From Flagellimonas lutimaris (GTDB lineage Bacteria > Bacteroidota > Bacteroidia > Flavobacteriales > Flavobacteriaceae): a stretch of DNA of 64,000 nucleotides. Shown here piece by piece: positions 17,236-28,000 of the stretch. Location of the stretch: positions 620,001-684,000 of the forward strand of contig NZ_QXFH01000070.1 of the NCBI RefSeq assembly GCF_003581615.1, in the 5' to 3' direction. The notes under the pieces were generated by a model, which made no database searches, was not told the origin of the DNA, and saw only the letters and a program-made list of their open reading frames with translations. Within the stretch, counting starts at the first letter, position 1, and each line of letters starts with the position of its first letter. The translations under genes were made by a program, and so were the position numbers.

Positions 17236-18363
17236 CTATCCCCCAATCAAATCAAAAACACCTTTGGTCAAAAACTGATCTGTTTCGTTTAAGTCGGTAG
17301 CTATGATTTCCGTATAACCATCATAGGTATTTCCTTGTTTTACGGGAATCTGTTCAAACGTATAACCGCCGTTTTCTTTATCAACTAATTTAAGCACGTA
17401 ATAAGTGCCTTCGGATTCAATCACAGCTTCTTCTGGCAATGACAAAGTTTTGATGGTGTCTGTCATGATTTTGGCATCCACGAACATTCCTGGGAGGAAA
17501 TTTGCCTCTTCTTCGTGAGCTAGATGACCATGTACTTTTATGGATCGATTCGTATCATCAATGGATGTGCCTACCAAATGCACTTCGGCCTCAAAAGTAT
17601 CTTCCGAGGCTTCAGGAATTTTGAACTGGATTCTTTGTCCTTTTTTAACTTTAAGAATATCCTTTTCAAAAACGGACAGTTCTAAATGTACATGGTCATT
17701 GTCTACAATTTCCATAATCTCGGTAGCTGGTGAAACATAACTTCCTTTGGCCACGTTCATTTTGGTTACACTTCCCGAAATTGGGGCATAAATTACCGCT
17801 TGGGAAGTAATGTTGCCCTGTTCGACCCTATTAGGTGAAATGTTTAACATTTGCAACTGCTCCCTTAATCCTTTGTAGCGAGCTTTGGCCGTTTCATAAT
17901 TGCTCTTGGCCTGAAGAAAGTTTTTTTGCGAAGCGATTTTCTCTTCAAACAGTGTTTGGTTTCTTTCAAATTCAGCTTTTAAGAAATCCAATTGGTTGAA
18001 AATTTCGAGATAATCTTGTTGCATCTGTACAAATTCCTGATTTTCCAAGCTTACCAAAAGTTGCCCCTTCTTCACTTGGTCACCAACCAATAATGAGGTG
18101 TTTTTTACGAATCCTCCCATAAAGGCTGTTATGCTAGCCCGGTTTTCTGGCGGAACATCAATCATTCCAGAAGTTTCCACCATTTTAGGAAAGGTTCTTT
18201 TTTCCAGGGCACCCAACATTAGGTCGTTGGTGTCAAATTGATCTTGGGTCACCCGTATTCCAGTAGGTTCTACTTGTTCTTCGGAAACGGACTCAGCGTT
18301 ATTTTTGTTGCCACAGCCTATCAATAGAAGGAAAACAGCGGCGATTTGAATTATATTTTTCAT
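17236..18363 (-). CDS. Heavy-metal efflux RND periplasmic adaptor (CusB/CzcB-like)
   Basis: Membrane fusion protein of 375 residues that links the CzcA-like pump to its TolC partner. Lipoprotein signal with lipobox cysteine in LLIGCGNKN (residue 17). Then a biotinyl-lipoyl domain (about 70-105 and 195-225), an alpha-hairpin (about 108-175), a beta-barrel and a membrane-proximal domain. No histidine-rich metal-binding tail is present. Starts 2 bp after the pump-channel fusion gene ends, so it is co-transcribed and its partner is certain. Confidence 0.92.
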   Translation of the reverse strand: MKNIIQIAAVFLLLIGCGNKNNAESVSEEQVEPTGIRVTQDQFDTNDLMLGALEKRTFPKMVETSGMIDVPPENRASITAFMGGFVKNTSLLVGDQVKKGQLLVSLENQEFVQMQQDYLEIFNQLDFLKAEFERNQTLFEEKIASQKNFLQAKSNYETAKARYKGLREQLQMLNISPNRVEQGNITSQAVIYAPISGSVTKMNVAKGSYVSPATEIMEIVDNDHVHLELSVFEKDILKVKKGQRIQFKIPEASEDTFEAEVHLVGTSIDDTNRSIKVHGHLAHEEEANFLPGMFVDAKIMTDTIKTLSLPEEAVIESEGTYYVLKLVDKENGGYTFEQIPVKQGNTYDGYTEIIATDLNETDQFLTKGVFDLIGG

Positions 18364-18365
18364 TG

Positions 18366-21300
18366 TTATAATGTTATTGTCAAGTAATTAATGGCGATTA
18401 CGGTTTGATTGTATTGGTTGAGGACATCCAAGTAATTGAGTTGGATATCGTAAGCATTTTCCAAACTTTGGATGTATTGGAAAAAGTCAATTTCTCCGTT
18501 CATGAAGTTTCCAGAGGCTGCTTTCAAAATTTGATCCGAAAGTTGACCGCCCTCATCTTCATAATAGGAGAGTTCCTTGGTTTGCTGTTCCAATTGCCCC
18601 ATCAAGGTCTTGTACCTCTGATTCATGGCAACATTGATTTCAGTATTCTCCATTGCGGTAATCTTGGTCTGGATTTTCGATGATTTTACCTTGCTACTGT
18701 GTCCAAAGAAGAAAATCGGAATCCGAACACCCAATTGAATACCATATAATGATGTTCCCAGTCCCTTGTTTGTCCCTTGGAAATATTCAAGGTTGAGGTC
18801 AGGAAGTAATCGGTTTTCTTCCAAACTCTTTTGGGCATTGCTCAGTGCTTGGCGGTTGTTCAAAAATGATGCTTCTGTTTCCAGCATACCTACAGCATTC
18901 AGTACCGAAAGCTTTTCCGGTTTTTCTACAGCAATGTTCAAAGTGTCCTCACTTTGCACCAAACTCACAATCTGACCATAAGTGGTGAGTAGTTGCTGCT
19001 TTATTTTGGAATAGGTGTTCATGATTTGCCTTTGTTTTGCCTGGGCCGTCACCTTTTCCAGATAATTGGTTTCTCCCAGTTCAAACCGCCTATCGGCTGC
19101 TTTGGAAAATTTACCATAAATACTATCCAGCGTACTATAAAGCTCTGCTTTTTGCTGCAAGGTCTGGTACTCATAGTAAGCAATGCTCAGCGATTGGAAC
19201 AATTGTTTCTTCTTGATTTCAAACGATGATTTTTGAAGCTCATAATTCGATTTTTGAAGTCTGTTTTTTGCTCCGTACACCGTGGGAAACTCAAACTGCT
19301 GTTGTGCACCAAAAACCTTGAGCGGTTCCCCGTTCAACGCTAGATTGTTTTCATCATATTGGTAGTAAATATCTGTTTTATCAAACTCAAAAGCGGTTCC
19401 TTTGAGGGTTTCTGCTTGATCTACCATTAATGAACCTGCTTGTATTCCCTTGTTATTTTCAAGGGAAAGCGTCATTAAATCTTCTAGATTCAACTTGGTT
19501 TGTGAGAATCCTGAAAGTGAAACCAACAGTAACATGATGGTTAATGCATTCCTTTTTCTCATTTTACGCTCTTTTCTTCTTTTTCTCCTTCCGCCAAACT
19601 TAATATTGTGTGAATAGGCATAAAGCACAGGCAGAACCACCAAGGTGAGCATGGTTGCCGTTACCAATCCACCGATTACTACGGTGGCGAGCGGTCGTTG
19701 AACTTCTGCTCCGGCATTGGTTGATACTGCCATGGGCAAGAAACCTAAAGCTGCCGCCGATGCAGTGAGCAATACGGCACGGAGCCTATCTTTGGTTCCT
19801 TGTTTTATGAGGTCTTCCATGGAATCAAAGTCTCTGCCTTTCAATTCCTTGAAATGCTCTATCAATACAATTCCGTTCAGCACAGCAATACCGAAAAGGG
19901 CAATAAAACCTACCCCGGCTGATATACTAAAAGGCATGTCCCTTAACCAAAGTAAGAGAACACCTCCAACGGCAGAAAGTGGAATTGCCGAGAAAATAAG
20001 CAAAGCTTCCTTAACAGAACCGAAAGCAAAATAGAGCATGATAAAGATGAGCAATAAGGCAATGGGTACGGCAATCATCAACCTAGCTTTCGCATTTTGA
20101 AGGTTTTCAAATTGCCCACCATAGGTAATAGTATAACCTGGAGGCAAAGTAATGTTCTCATTGATTAATAGCTGTACATCATCTACAACTGATTGAAGGT
20201 CTCGATTCCTTACATTGATACCAACAACAATTCTTCTTTTGGTATCATCCCTAGAAATTTTGGCCGCTCCTTTTTGATACGTGATTTGTGCCAATTCGCT
20301 CATCGGTATTTTTCCACCGCTGGGAATATCAACATAAAGGTTTTTTAAGTTGGAAATGTCTTGACGGTTTTCCGCATCCAATCGAACGGCCATATCAAAC
20401 TGTCGTTCGCCCTCAAATACACTTCCTACAACCTTACCTGCAAAGCCCATAGCGATCATTTCATTAAGATCTGCAATGTTGAGTCCATGGCGAGCAATTT
20501 TTGCGCGGTCAAAGGATACATTCATCTGTGGCAAGCCTTCCACTTTTTCCACAACAATATCGGAGGCTCCTTCCACATTTTGGATGAGATCTTTGATCTC
20601 ATTGGCTTTTCTATTCAAAGTCTCCAGACTTTGCCCAAATATTTTGATGGCTATATCCGCCCGCACCCCAGTAATCAATTCATTGAATCGCATTTCAATG
20701 GGTTGGGTAAATTCCACCTCCATGCCTGGTAGTACGGCAAGGGCTTCTTTGAACTTATCGGCCAATTCATCCTTGGTTTTGGCCGAAACCCATTCGTCTT
20801 TTGGTTTAAGGGTGATGATTACATCACTTTCTTCCATGGACATAGGATCAGTAGGCACCTCTGCAGCACCAATACGACTCACTATTTGATTTACCTCAGG
20901 GAACTGATCTATTAAAATCTGTTCGATTTTGGTGGTGGTTTCCACAGTTTTGGCCAAAGATGTTCCTGTTTTCAGGACAGGTTGTATTACAAAATCCCCT
21001 TCATCCAAGGTTGGTACAAATTCACCTCCCATGGTGGAGAACAGTAAAATGGCACCGACCAATAATGCCGCTGCAATGGAAAGGACGAATTTCTTGCTTT
21101 GCATGGCCCAATGGATTACCGGTTCGTATTGTTTGTTGATCCAACCGACCAATCGGGCCGAGATACCTTTGGAAGATTCTTTGGCTGGTTTCAAGAACAA
21201 TGCTGAAGCCACAGGCACGTAGGTAAAACATAAAAGAATTGCTCCCAAAAGGGCGAAGCTAAACGTTAGGGCCATGGGTTTGAACATTTTGCCCTCAACA

Positions 21301-22715
21301 CCACTTAACGATAAAATGGGAATGAACACTATTAAAATAATGAGCTGTCCAAAAACTGCGGAATTCATCATTTTTGAAGCGCCTTCCACGGTTATTTTAT
21401 CTTTAATGGTTTGCGTTTCATTCTTGCCCAATTGAGTAAGTTCACCTTGCCTTTGGGTTATTTGGAAGGCAATGTATTCTACAATGATTACCGCACCATC
21501 TATAATGATACCGAAGTCGATGGCACCAAGACTCAAAAGGTTGGCATCTACCCCAAAAATGTTCATCAGGGTTAAAGCAAAAAGAAGACAAAGTGGGATC
21601 ACAGAAGCCACTACAAGACCTGATCGCCAATTACCCAATAGTAAAACCACAACGAATATTACGATCAAGCAACCTAAAACCAGGTTTTCGGTTACTGTGA
21701 ATGTTGTCCTTCCTATTAGTTCACTACGATCCAAAAACGGATTAATATAAACTCCTTCTGGTAAAGATTTGGAAATAGCGGCAACCCTTTCTTTTACGGC
21801 CTCGATTACCCTTTTGGAATCTGCATCCTTCAGCATCATAATCTGCCCAAGGACTTTTTCACCTTCACCGTTACCGGTTATGGCACCAAACCGAGGTGCG
21901 CTGCCAAAACCTACTTTGGCAAGGTCCTTAATATAAATAGGGATGCCATTTCTATTGGCTACTACTATATTTTCAATATCGGAGAGGCTGCTCACCAAAC
22001 CTTCACCTCGAATAAAATAGGCTTGGTTCACTTTTTCGATATATCCACCACCGGTAACGCTGTTGTTCATTTCCAAAGCGGTAAACACTTCTTTTGCAGT
22101 GATGTTAAGGGCGTTCAATTTTTGGGTCTGTATGGCCACTTCGTATTGTTTGAGGTGACCTCCCCATGTATTGACCTCTACTACACCGGGAATTCCGGAA
22201 AGCTGTCGTTTTACAATCCAATCTTGGATAGTCCTAAGCTCTGTTGAAGAATATCGGTCTTTGTACTCGGGTTTAACATCCAACACATATTGGTATATTT
22301 CCCCTAAACCTGTGGTTATGGGTCCCATTTCGGGACTTCCGAAACCTTCTGGTATTCGGCTGGATGCAGACTTTATTTTTTCGGCAATAAGTTGCCTGGG
22401 CAAAAAGGTGCCCATATCGTCATCGAAGACGATGGTCACCACGGATAGCCCAAACTTTGATACCGAACGGATTTCCTTGACCCCGGGAAGGTTTGCCATT
22501 TCCAGTTCAACGGGATAGGTAACAAATTGTTCCATATCCTGTGTGGACAAACTTCTCGAGGTTGTGATTACCTGAACTTGGTTATTGGTTACATCGGGAA
22601 CAGCCCCGATGGGTATTTGTGAAAGTGAGTATAACCCAATGAGGGCTATAAACGTTGTAAATAGAAGAACAATAAACTTGTTCCTTATACTAAAGTTGAT
22701 AATTTTTGAAAACAT
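18366..22715 (-). CDS. CzcA-type heavy-metal efflux pump fused to a TolC-like channel
   Basis: A protein of 1449 residues in one frame. Residues 1-1051 form an HME-RND pump. The TM4 motif DFGIIIDGAVIIVE gives D400, D406 and E413, which match the CzcA proton-relay triad and argue for divalent cations (Co, Zn, Cd or Ni) more than copper. Residues 1052-1449 form an outer-membrane TolC-like factor. The junction has a basic stretch (RRKRRKERK) and then MRKRNALTIMLLLVSLSGFSQ, which looks like a complete signal peptide with its own Met. Long fusions of this kind are known in Bacteroidota. The channel half may be released by signal peptidase or made from an internal start. Confidence 0.92.
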   Translation of the reverse strand: MFSKIINFSIRNKFIVLLFTTFIALIGLYSLSQIPIGAVPDVTNNQVQVITTSRSLSTQDMEQFVTYPVELEMANLPGVKEIRSVSKFGLSVVTIVFDDDMGTFLPRQLIAEKIKSASSRIPEGFGSPEMGPITTGLGEIYQYVLDVKPEYKDRYSSTELRTIQDWIVKRQLSGIPGVVEVNTWGGHLKQYEVAIQTQKLNALNITAKEVFTALEMNNSVTGGGYIEKVNQAYFIRGEGLVSSLSDIENIVVANRNGIPIYIKDLAKVGFGSAPRFGAITGNGEGEKVLGQIMMLKDADSKRVIEAVKERVAAISKSLPEGVYINPFLDRSELIGRTTFTVTENLVLGCLIVIFVVVLLLGNWRSGLVVASVIPLCLLFALTLMNIFGVDANLLSLGAIDFGIIIDGAVIIVEYIAFQITQRQGELTQLGKNETQTIKDKITVEGASKMMNSAVFGQLIILIVFIPILSLSGVEGKMFKPMALTFSFALLGAILLCFTYVPVASALFLKPAKESSKGISARLVGWINKQYEPVIHWAMQSKKFVLSIAAALLVGAILLFSTMGGEFVPTLDEGDFVIQPVLKTGTSLAKTVETTTKIEQILIDQFPEVNQIVSRIGAAEVPTDPMSMEESDVIITLKPKDEWVSAKTKDELADKFKEALAVLPGMEVEFTQPIEMRFNELITGVRADIAIKIFGQSLETLNRKANEIKDLIQNVEGASDIVVEKVEGLPQMNVSFDRAKIARHGLNIADLNEMIAMGFAGKVVGSVFEGERQFDMAVRLDAENRQDISNLKNLYVDIPSGGKIPMSELAQITYQKGAAKISRDDTKRRIVVGINVRNRDLQSVVDDVQLLINENITLPPGYTITYGGQFENLQNAKARLMIAVPIALLLIFIMLYFAFGSVKEALLIFSAIPLSAVGGVLLLWLRDMPFSISAGVGFIALFGIAVLNGIVLIEHFKELKGRDFDSMEDLIKQGTKDRLRAVLLTASAAALGFLPMAVSTNAGAEVQRPLATVVIGGLVTATMLTLVVLPVLYAYSHNIKFGGRRKRRKERKMRKRNALTIMLLLVSLSGFSQTKLNLEDLMTLSLENNKGIQAGSLMVDQAETLKGTAFEFDKTDIYYQYDENNLALNGEPLKVFGAQQQFEFPTVYGAKNRLQKSNYELQKSSFEIKKKQLFQSLSIAYYEYQTLQQKAELYSTLDSIYGKFSKAADRRFELGETNYLEKVTAQAKQRQIMNTYSKIKQQLLTTYGQIVSLVQSEDTLNIAVEKPEKLSVLNAVGMLETEASFLNNRQALSNAQKSLEENRLLPDLNLEYFQGTNKGLGTSLYGIQLGVRIPIFFFGHSSKVKSSKIQTKITAMENTEINVAMNQRYKTLMGQLEQQTKELSYYEDEGGQLSDQILKAASGNFMNGEIDFFQYIQSLENAYDIQLNYLDVLNQYNQTVIAINYLTITL

Positions 22716-22793
22716 AATTCATATAAAATGATAGCATTATTAATATGGAATAAGGCCTGCTAAAAGGTGTTCAGCAAAGCTGAAAACTATGAA

Positions 22794-23195
22794 TTATGCG
22801 TGTTTCGGGGGCTGAAAAGGATTATCGCCCCAAATGTGGGAATAAGATATTTTGTAGTGAAAATTTCCTTTGGAAGCTAGGGGAATTTCAGAATAGGAGT
22901 GAATAAAATTATCTGAGCCCAATACAAAAACTAAATGTTGGGCACAAGGTGCTTGTTGGTGTTGAAAAGGAAGTTTTTCGTGATCTTTCTGCTCTTCTTG
23001 GTGTTTTTGGCTGTGGGAGACTTTTAGTTCTCCATAGTGTTTGGATACAAAGACCACAAAATTGTCACCATATTCCTCGGTGTGAAATTGGTAATGCTCC
23101 ATTAATTCCCCCATTTCCACCAAATCCTTAAAATGGATGTTGGCTCCTTGGAGTAAAATGAGCAAGGAAATCCCTATGATTACAATTTTATTCAT
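22794..23195 (-). CDS. Histidine-rich small exported or anchored protein before the metal pump
   Basis: A 133-residue protein, family not recognised. The N-terminus (about 1-17) is hydrophobic and serves as a signal or anchor. The remainder is rich in histidine (for example EHYQFHTEEYG, SKHYGELKVSHSQKHQ, FQHQQAPCAQH) with a single cysteine outside the signal. It lies 78 bp before the CzcA-TolC fusion on the same strand and probably shares its transcript. The composition and position suggest a periplasmic metal-binding helper, comparable in place to CusF or CopK but not in sequence. This is inference only. Confidence 0.75.
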   Translation of the reverse strand: MNKIVIIGISLLILLQGANIHFKDLVEMGELMEHYQFHTEEYGDNFVVFVSKHYGELKVSHSQKHQEEQKDHEKLPFQHQQAPCAQHLVFVLGSDNFIHSYSEIPLASKGNFHYKISYSHIWGDNPFQPPKHA

Positions 23196-23199
23196 CCTG

Positions 23200-23228
23200 A
23201 CAACGTAAAACTACGAATAATACGTTGT
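23200..23228. promoter_or_regulatory. Inverted repeat before the metal efflux operon
   Basis: A perfect 8-bp inverted repeat, ACAACGTA (23200-23207) and TACGTTGT (23221-23228), with a 13-bp centre. It begins 5 bp upstream of the ATG of the His-rich protein gene, which heads the heavy-metal operon. A dimeric metal sensor could bind here. No regulator gene is adjacent. Confidence 0.5.
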
Positions 23229-23276
23229 AGGATAAATGACCGTGCCTAATTTAGAATTAATCTGATTTTACAGGAT

Positions 23277-25022
23277 TTAATGTTCAATGTTGAGAATTAT
23301 AGCTTGAAAAGGCTTCATTTTTATGGAATGTTCAAATAATTCGGCATCAGAATAATTATTGATCAATATAGAACAGTTGCTCCAGTCATCTTTGAGTTTT
23401 ATTTCCGAAGTTTCTTTAGAAAAGTTTAACAGAATGAGCACTTTTTTATCACCCAAAACCCTTGTATAAGCATAAATATCAGGATGTTCTGGTGCTTGGA
23501 GTTCATATGCGCCATACACCAAAACGGGATTTTGCTTTCGGAGATCTGTCATTTTTCTGAAGTGGTTAAGTACAGAGTTTGGATCAGCGTTTTCATCTTC
23601 AACATTGATATCTGCAGTATTGTCATTCACAGGAAGCCATGGTGTTCCATTGGTAAAACCTGCATGTTCGGAATTGTCCCATTGCATGGGGGTTCTTCCG
23701 TTGTCTCTGGAGCCAAAGTTCAATTTTTTCATAAACAGTTCCATATCCTCTCCTTCGGAAAATGCTTTCTGATACCCATTGATTGCAGCAATATCCTGAT
23801 ACTGTGATATGGAATCAAAATCAATGTTGGTCATGCCCAGTTCATCCCCGTAGTAGCAATAGGGCGTGCCGCGCATGCTGAGTATAAACGTATTCAGGAG
23901 CTTGGTAGAGGCACTTCTGAACTCTTCACTGTCGTTGCCCCATCTGCTCACCATTCTGGCTTGGTCGTGGTTGGATAGAAATATGGAGAGCCAACCATCT
24001 TCGGCAAATTCCTTGTCCCATTTGGTAAACACCTCTTTCATGGTCTTCAGGTCGTACCCTCCATATTTGGGAACGTCCACACCTTCAAAGGCATAGGCCA
24101 TGTTCAACTCGTTACGGTTTTGATCCACCAGTTTATGGGCATCTTCAAAATTTCTTCCGGCCCCTTCGGCAACGCTCATCACGTCATATTTACTAAAAAC
24201 CTCTTCGTTCATTTCTTTCAAATAGTCGTGCAATCCGTCTTGCATGGCGTAATATTGAATGAAGTCCTCTTCGAACCCATCCGGGAACTTAGGGTAAGTA
24301 GTGTCTTTCGCGGCAAACTGAAAAGCATCCAAACGGAATCCGTCCACGCCTTTGTCGGCCCAAAACTTCATGATGTCGTAGACCTCTTGACGTACTTTGG
24401 GGTTGGACCAGTTGAGGTCGGGCTGTTTTTTAGCGAAGTAATGCAGATAGTAGGCATCAGTCAGCGAATCGTATTGCCATGCATCGCCTTTGGCATCGAA
24501 CAAACTGTAACGATAGGGTGGTTCACCCTTTTCGGCCGGCCACCAGTGATAATAATCGCGATAAGGGTTATCTCGTGAACTTCTGGACTGTTTAAACCAT
24601 TCGTGCTCGTCACTGCTGTGGTTAACTACAATATCCATTACTAATTTGATATCCCTTTGATGCATTCCAGCGAGCAAACTGTCAAAATCCGCCATAGTGC
24701 CGAATTCTTCCATAATATCCCGATAGTCGCTTACATCATAACCGTTGTCGGCATTGGGAGATGTATAGATGGGATTCAGCCACACAGCGGTTACACCCAA
24801 ACTCTTGATGTAATCCAACTTTTGAATGATACCTTTTAAATCACCGACGCCATCTCCATCCGAATCCTTAAAACTTCGGGGGTAGATTTGGTATACTATG
24901 GCTTCTTTCCACCATTTGGCATTTTCTATAGGCGGATTACTCTTTTCATTGACCTTCTCTTTGCATGAAAAAGCAATCAAAAAGAAAGAGCAAATCATCA
25001 ATTTGATCAAGGAACGGTTCAT
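23277..25022 (-). CDS. Exported GH13 alpha-glucosidase/alpha-amylase lipoprotein
   Basis: Hydrolyses alpha-glucosidic bonds, most likely of malto- or isomalto-oligosaccharides, since the sequence runs like oligo-1,6-glucosidase (AIVYQIYPRSFKDSDGDGVGDL). It has 581 residues. Lipobox cysteine C20 (IAFSC), so it is membrane-anchored outside the cytosol. Conserved GH13 regions: VMDIVVNHSSDEHEWF, DGFRLDAF with the nucleophile D232, acid/base E286 (SVAEGAG) and D353 (LSNHDQ). The C-terminal beta domain ends normally. It stands alone without SusCD or other glycosidases, so it is not part of a classic starch locus here. Confidence 0.92.
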   Translation of the reverse strand: MNRSLIKLMICSFFLIAFSCKEKVNEKSNPPIENAKWWKEAIVYQIYPRSFKDSDGDGVGDLKGIIQKLDYIKSLGVTAVWLNPIYTSPNADNGYDVSDYRDIMEEFGTMADFDSLLAGMHQRDIKLVMDIVVNHSSDEHEWFKQSRSSRDNPYRDYYHWWPAEKGEPPYRYSLFDAKGDAWQYDSLTDAYYLHYFAKKQPDLNWSNPKVRQEVYDIMKFWADKGVDGFRLDAFQFAAKDTTYPKFPDGFEEDFIQYYAMQDGLHDYLKEMNEEVFSKYDVMSVAEGAGRNFEDAHKLVDQNRNELNMAYAFEGVDVPKYGGYDLKTMKEVFTKWDKEFAEDGWLSIFLSNHDQARMVSRWGNDSEEFRSASTKLLNTFILSMRGTPYCYYGDELGMTNIDFDSISQYQDIAAINGYQKAFSEGEDMELFMKKLNFGSRDNGRTPMQWDNSEHAGFTNGTPWLPVNDNTADINVEDENADPNSVLNHFRKMTDLRKQNPVLVYGAYELQAPEHPDIYAYTRVLGDKKVLILLNFSKETSEIKLKDDWSNCSILINNYSDAELFEHSIKMKPFQAIILNIEH

Positions 25023-25095
25023 AACGTTTCATTTATGTACAGATATCCTTAAAGGTAAAGATTTGCTCCTTATTGTTATAGTTATCGGAATTAAC

Positions 25096-28000
25096 CTAAT
25101 CCATGCTTATGGTAGATTTTCCGTTATCTTGTAAAATAGCGTTCACCTTTGGAAGTTCGTTCTCCAATGCACTGTTCAGTTTGGCCATGTGGCCATTCAA
25201 CTCTTCAGTTAGTTCTTCGTATACCACGTAGGCGGCATCGGTTGGTCTGGCATCTCCGTTTTCAATACTTCTTTGCAAGGCATTGAACCTGTTGTTCAAT
25301 TTGATGGGGAAGTTCAATGGATCTTGCCCAGATTGGTTTTTGGTTTGATAGAGGTCTTCCTCAATCTCGGTAAGCGTTCCCATAAAATCTTCGGAAAGCT
25401 TTTTGAATTTTCTACTGGAAACACCTTTACCCAAACTATCCATTTGTTTGCGGATGCTTCTTATTTGAATGACCGCTTCATTGGCAATAGTGGCTTTATC
25501 AGTGATTTTTGAAGCCAATTCAAACTGCTTCTGAAGGTCTTCCACGGTAATACCTTTCAAGTTAGGGTCCATTTTTATCTCGAATGGATAGCTTTTAATG
25601 ACTTCGGGCCCCACTTTCATTTGAATGGTATAAGTGCCAAGTGGGGCTTTGGGTCCAACTTCTGCAGATGCTCCCCAAATAATTATGCCATCAAAAGTAG
25701 TGGGGCCAGGATATCTTAAGTTCCAGGTAAAGGTATTGATGCCTTTTGCCGTAGTGGGTTTGGTACTGCTAAAACGACTCCACCACGATGAACTTCCATT
25801 ATCTTCATATTTTGTTTGGTTCCCTCCAAACGATTCAATGAGGTTGTTGTCGGCATCAAATATTGAAAAAGTGACCGTGTCCACTTGCTCTTCCAAATAG
25901 TACTGGAAGTTGGCATTGTAAATACCTCTAATGGCATCTGTCGGTTTAAAGAGTACATTTTTTTGACTTTTTAGATTTTCAGAATATTCCCTAAAAGGTT
26001 GGATGTCGTCCAAAATCCAGAACCCTCTACCATGGGATCCCAAAACCACATCGTTGTCCTTGATGACCAAATCTCGAATTGGGGTGTCAGGTAAGTTCAA
26101 TTGAAGCGATTGCCATTCAGCACCATCGTTTATGGAAAAATAAACCCCGTGCTCGGTAGCCAAGAACAATAGGCCTTCTCTTTTATGGTCCTCACGAATA
26201 GCTCTGGCGAAATGCCCATCTTCTATTCCAGTAATGATTTTGGTCCAGGTTTTGCCATAATCGTGTGTTTTAAAAACGTATGGTGCTCTGTCATCCACTT
26301 GGTACCTGTTGGCTGCCACATATAAAGTTCCAGGATTGTGAATGGACTCTTCAATAATGCTCACTCTTGAATATTTTGGTAGGTCCTCTGGGGTAATATC
26401 CTCCCAGTTTTCACCACCATCTCTTGTGATGTGAATCTTGCCATCATCGGAACCGGCCCAAATGGTATTGATATCATGGTTGGATGGTGCCAAAGCAAAT
26501 ACGGTGGCATAAATTTCTGGTCCATTCATATCCATGGTTAAAATACCTCCAGTTTTGCCCAAAGTTTCCGGGTCGGCATAGGTAAGGTCTGGGCTTATCT
26601 TTTCCCAGGTCTGACCGTCATTGGTGGTTTTCCAAATATGTTGGGAACAGGTGTACATTACGTTGGGGTCTTTTGGAGCAAACATAATGGGGAATGTCCA
26701 TTGCCAGCGCTCTGGTAATGCACTGGCAGGTTCACCAGAGAAAAACCGCGGATATACTTGAATATCCCTGGTTTGACCATTGCTTCGGTCGTATCTTGTT
26801 AATAATGCTCCTTGACTTCCTGCATAAAAAATATCCGGGTTGGTCGGGCTTTGGGTAATCCAACCACTTTCACCACCACCAACGGCATAGTACCATCCGT
26901 GATTTGGTCCTCGAGCTTGTTTAAAACCCCATCCATCACTTGGCATGGCCAAAGTGGAATTATCCTGCTGGGCACCCGCCACATGATATGGAACATCACT
27001 AGTGGTCATTACATGATAAAACTGTGATGTCGGATAATCTTGTTCCGTCCAAGTTTTACCTCCATTGATACTGACTACACCGCCTCCATCATTGGAATTT
27101 ATCATCCTGTCCGGGTTGTTGGGGTCAATCCAGAGGTCGTGGTTATCGCCGTGAGGGGTAGTTATTCTTTCATCAAATGTTTTACCTGCATCGGTCGATT
27201 TAAAGAAACCTACATTTAAGCCATACACCACATCTTTATCCTTAGGATCGGCATAAATTCTTGAGTAATAAAAAGCACGTTGCCTCAGTTTACGTTCGTT
27301 GTTGGTCAATTCCCAAGTCTTTCCTGCATCATCAGAACGGAAAACGCCACCTTCGTTAGCTTCTACAATGGCCCAAACTCGGTTGGAGTCTACTGGGGAT
27401 ACGGTCACCCCAATTTTACCAATGGGACCTTCGGGCATTCCCGGGTTCTCGGTAAGGTCTGTCCAAGTTTCTCCACCATCGGTAGACTTCCATAGTTTAC
27501 TATCGGGACCACCACCCCACATTTTCCATGCTTTACGGTACACTTGCCATGTGCTGGCATAAAGTACATTGGGATTGTTACGGTCTATAATCAAATCGGC
27601 AGCCCCTGCTTTATCGCTTACGTAGAGCACCTTTTTCCATGTTTCACCTCCATCTACAGATTTAAAAACGCCACGTTCTTCATTATCGCCATAGGGGTGT
27701 CCCAATGCAGCAACGTAAACGATATTTTCATTGGTAGGGTCTACTCGAACTCTGGAAATGGCTTGCGTCTCCTCCAGTCCTAGGTGTGTCCATGTTTCAC
27801 CTCCATCAGTGGTTTTGTATACTCCATCACCTTGGGTGATACTTCCTCGTAATTGTGTTTCGCCCATCCCAATGTAAACCACATCTGGGTTGGTTTCGGC
27901 TACGGCTACGGCTCCCACGGAGGAGCTGGTTATTTGGCCATCGGTAACAGATTCCCATGTGTTTCCACCGTCAATGGTTTTCCATAAGCCACCGCCCGTA

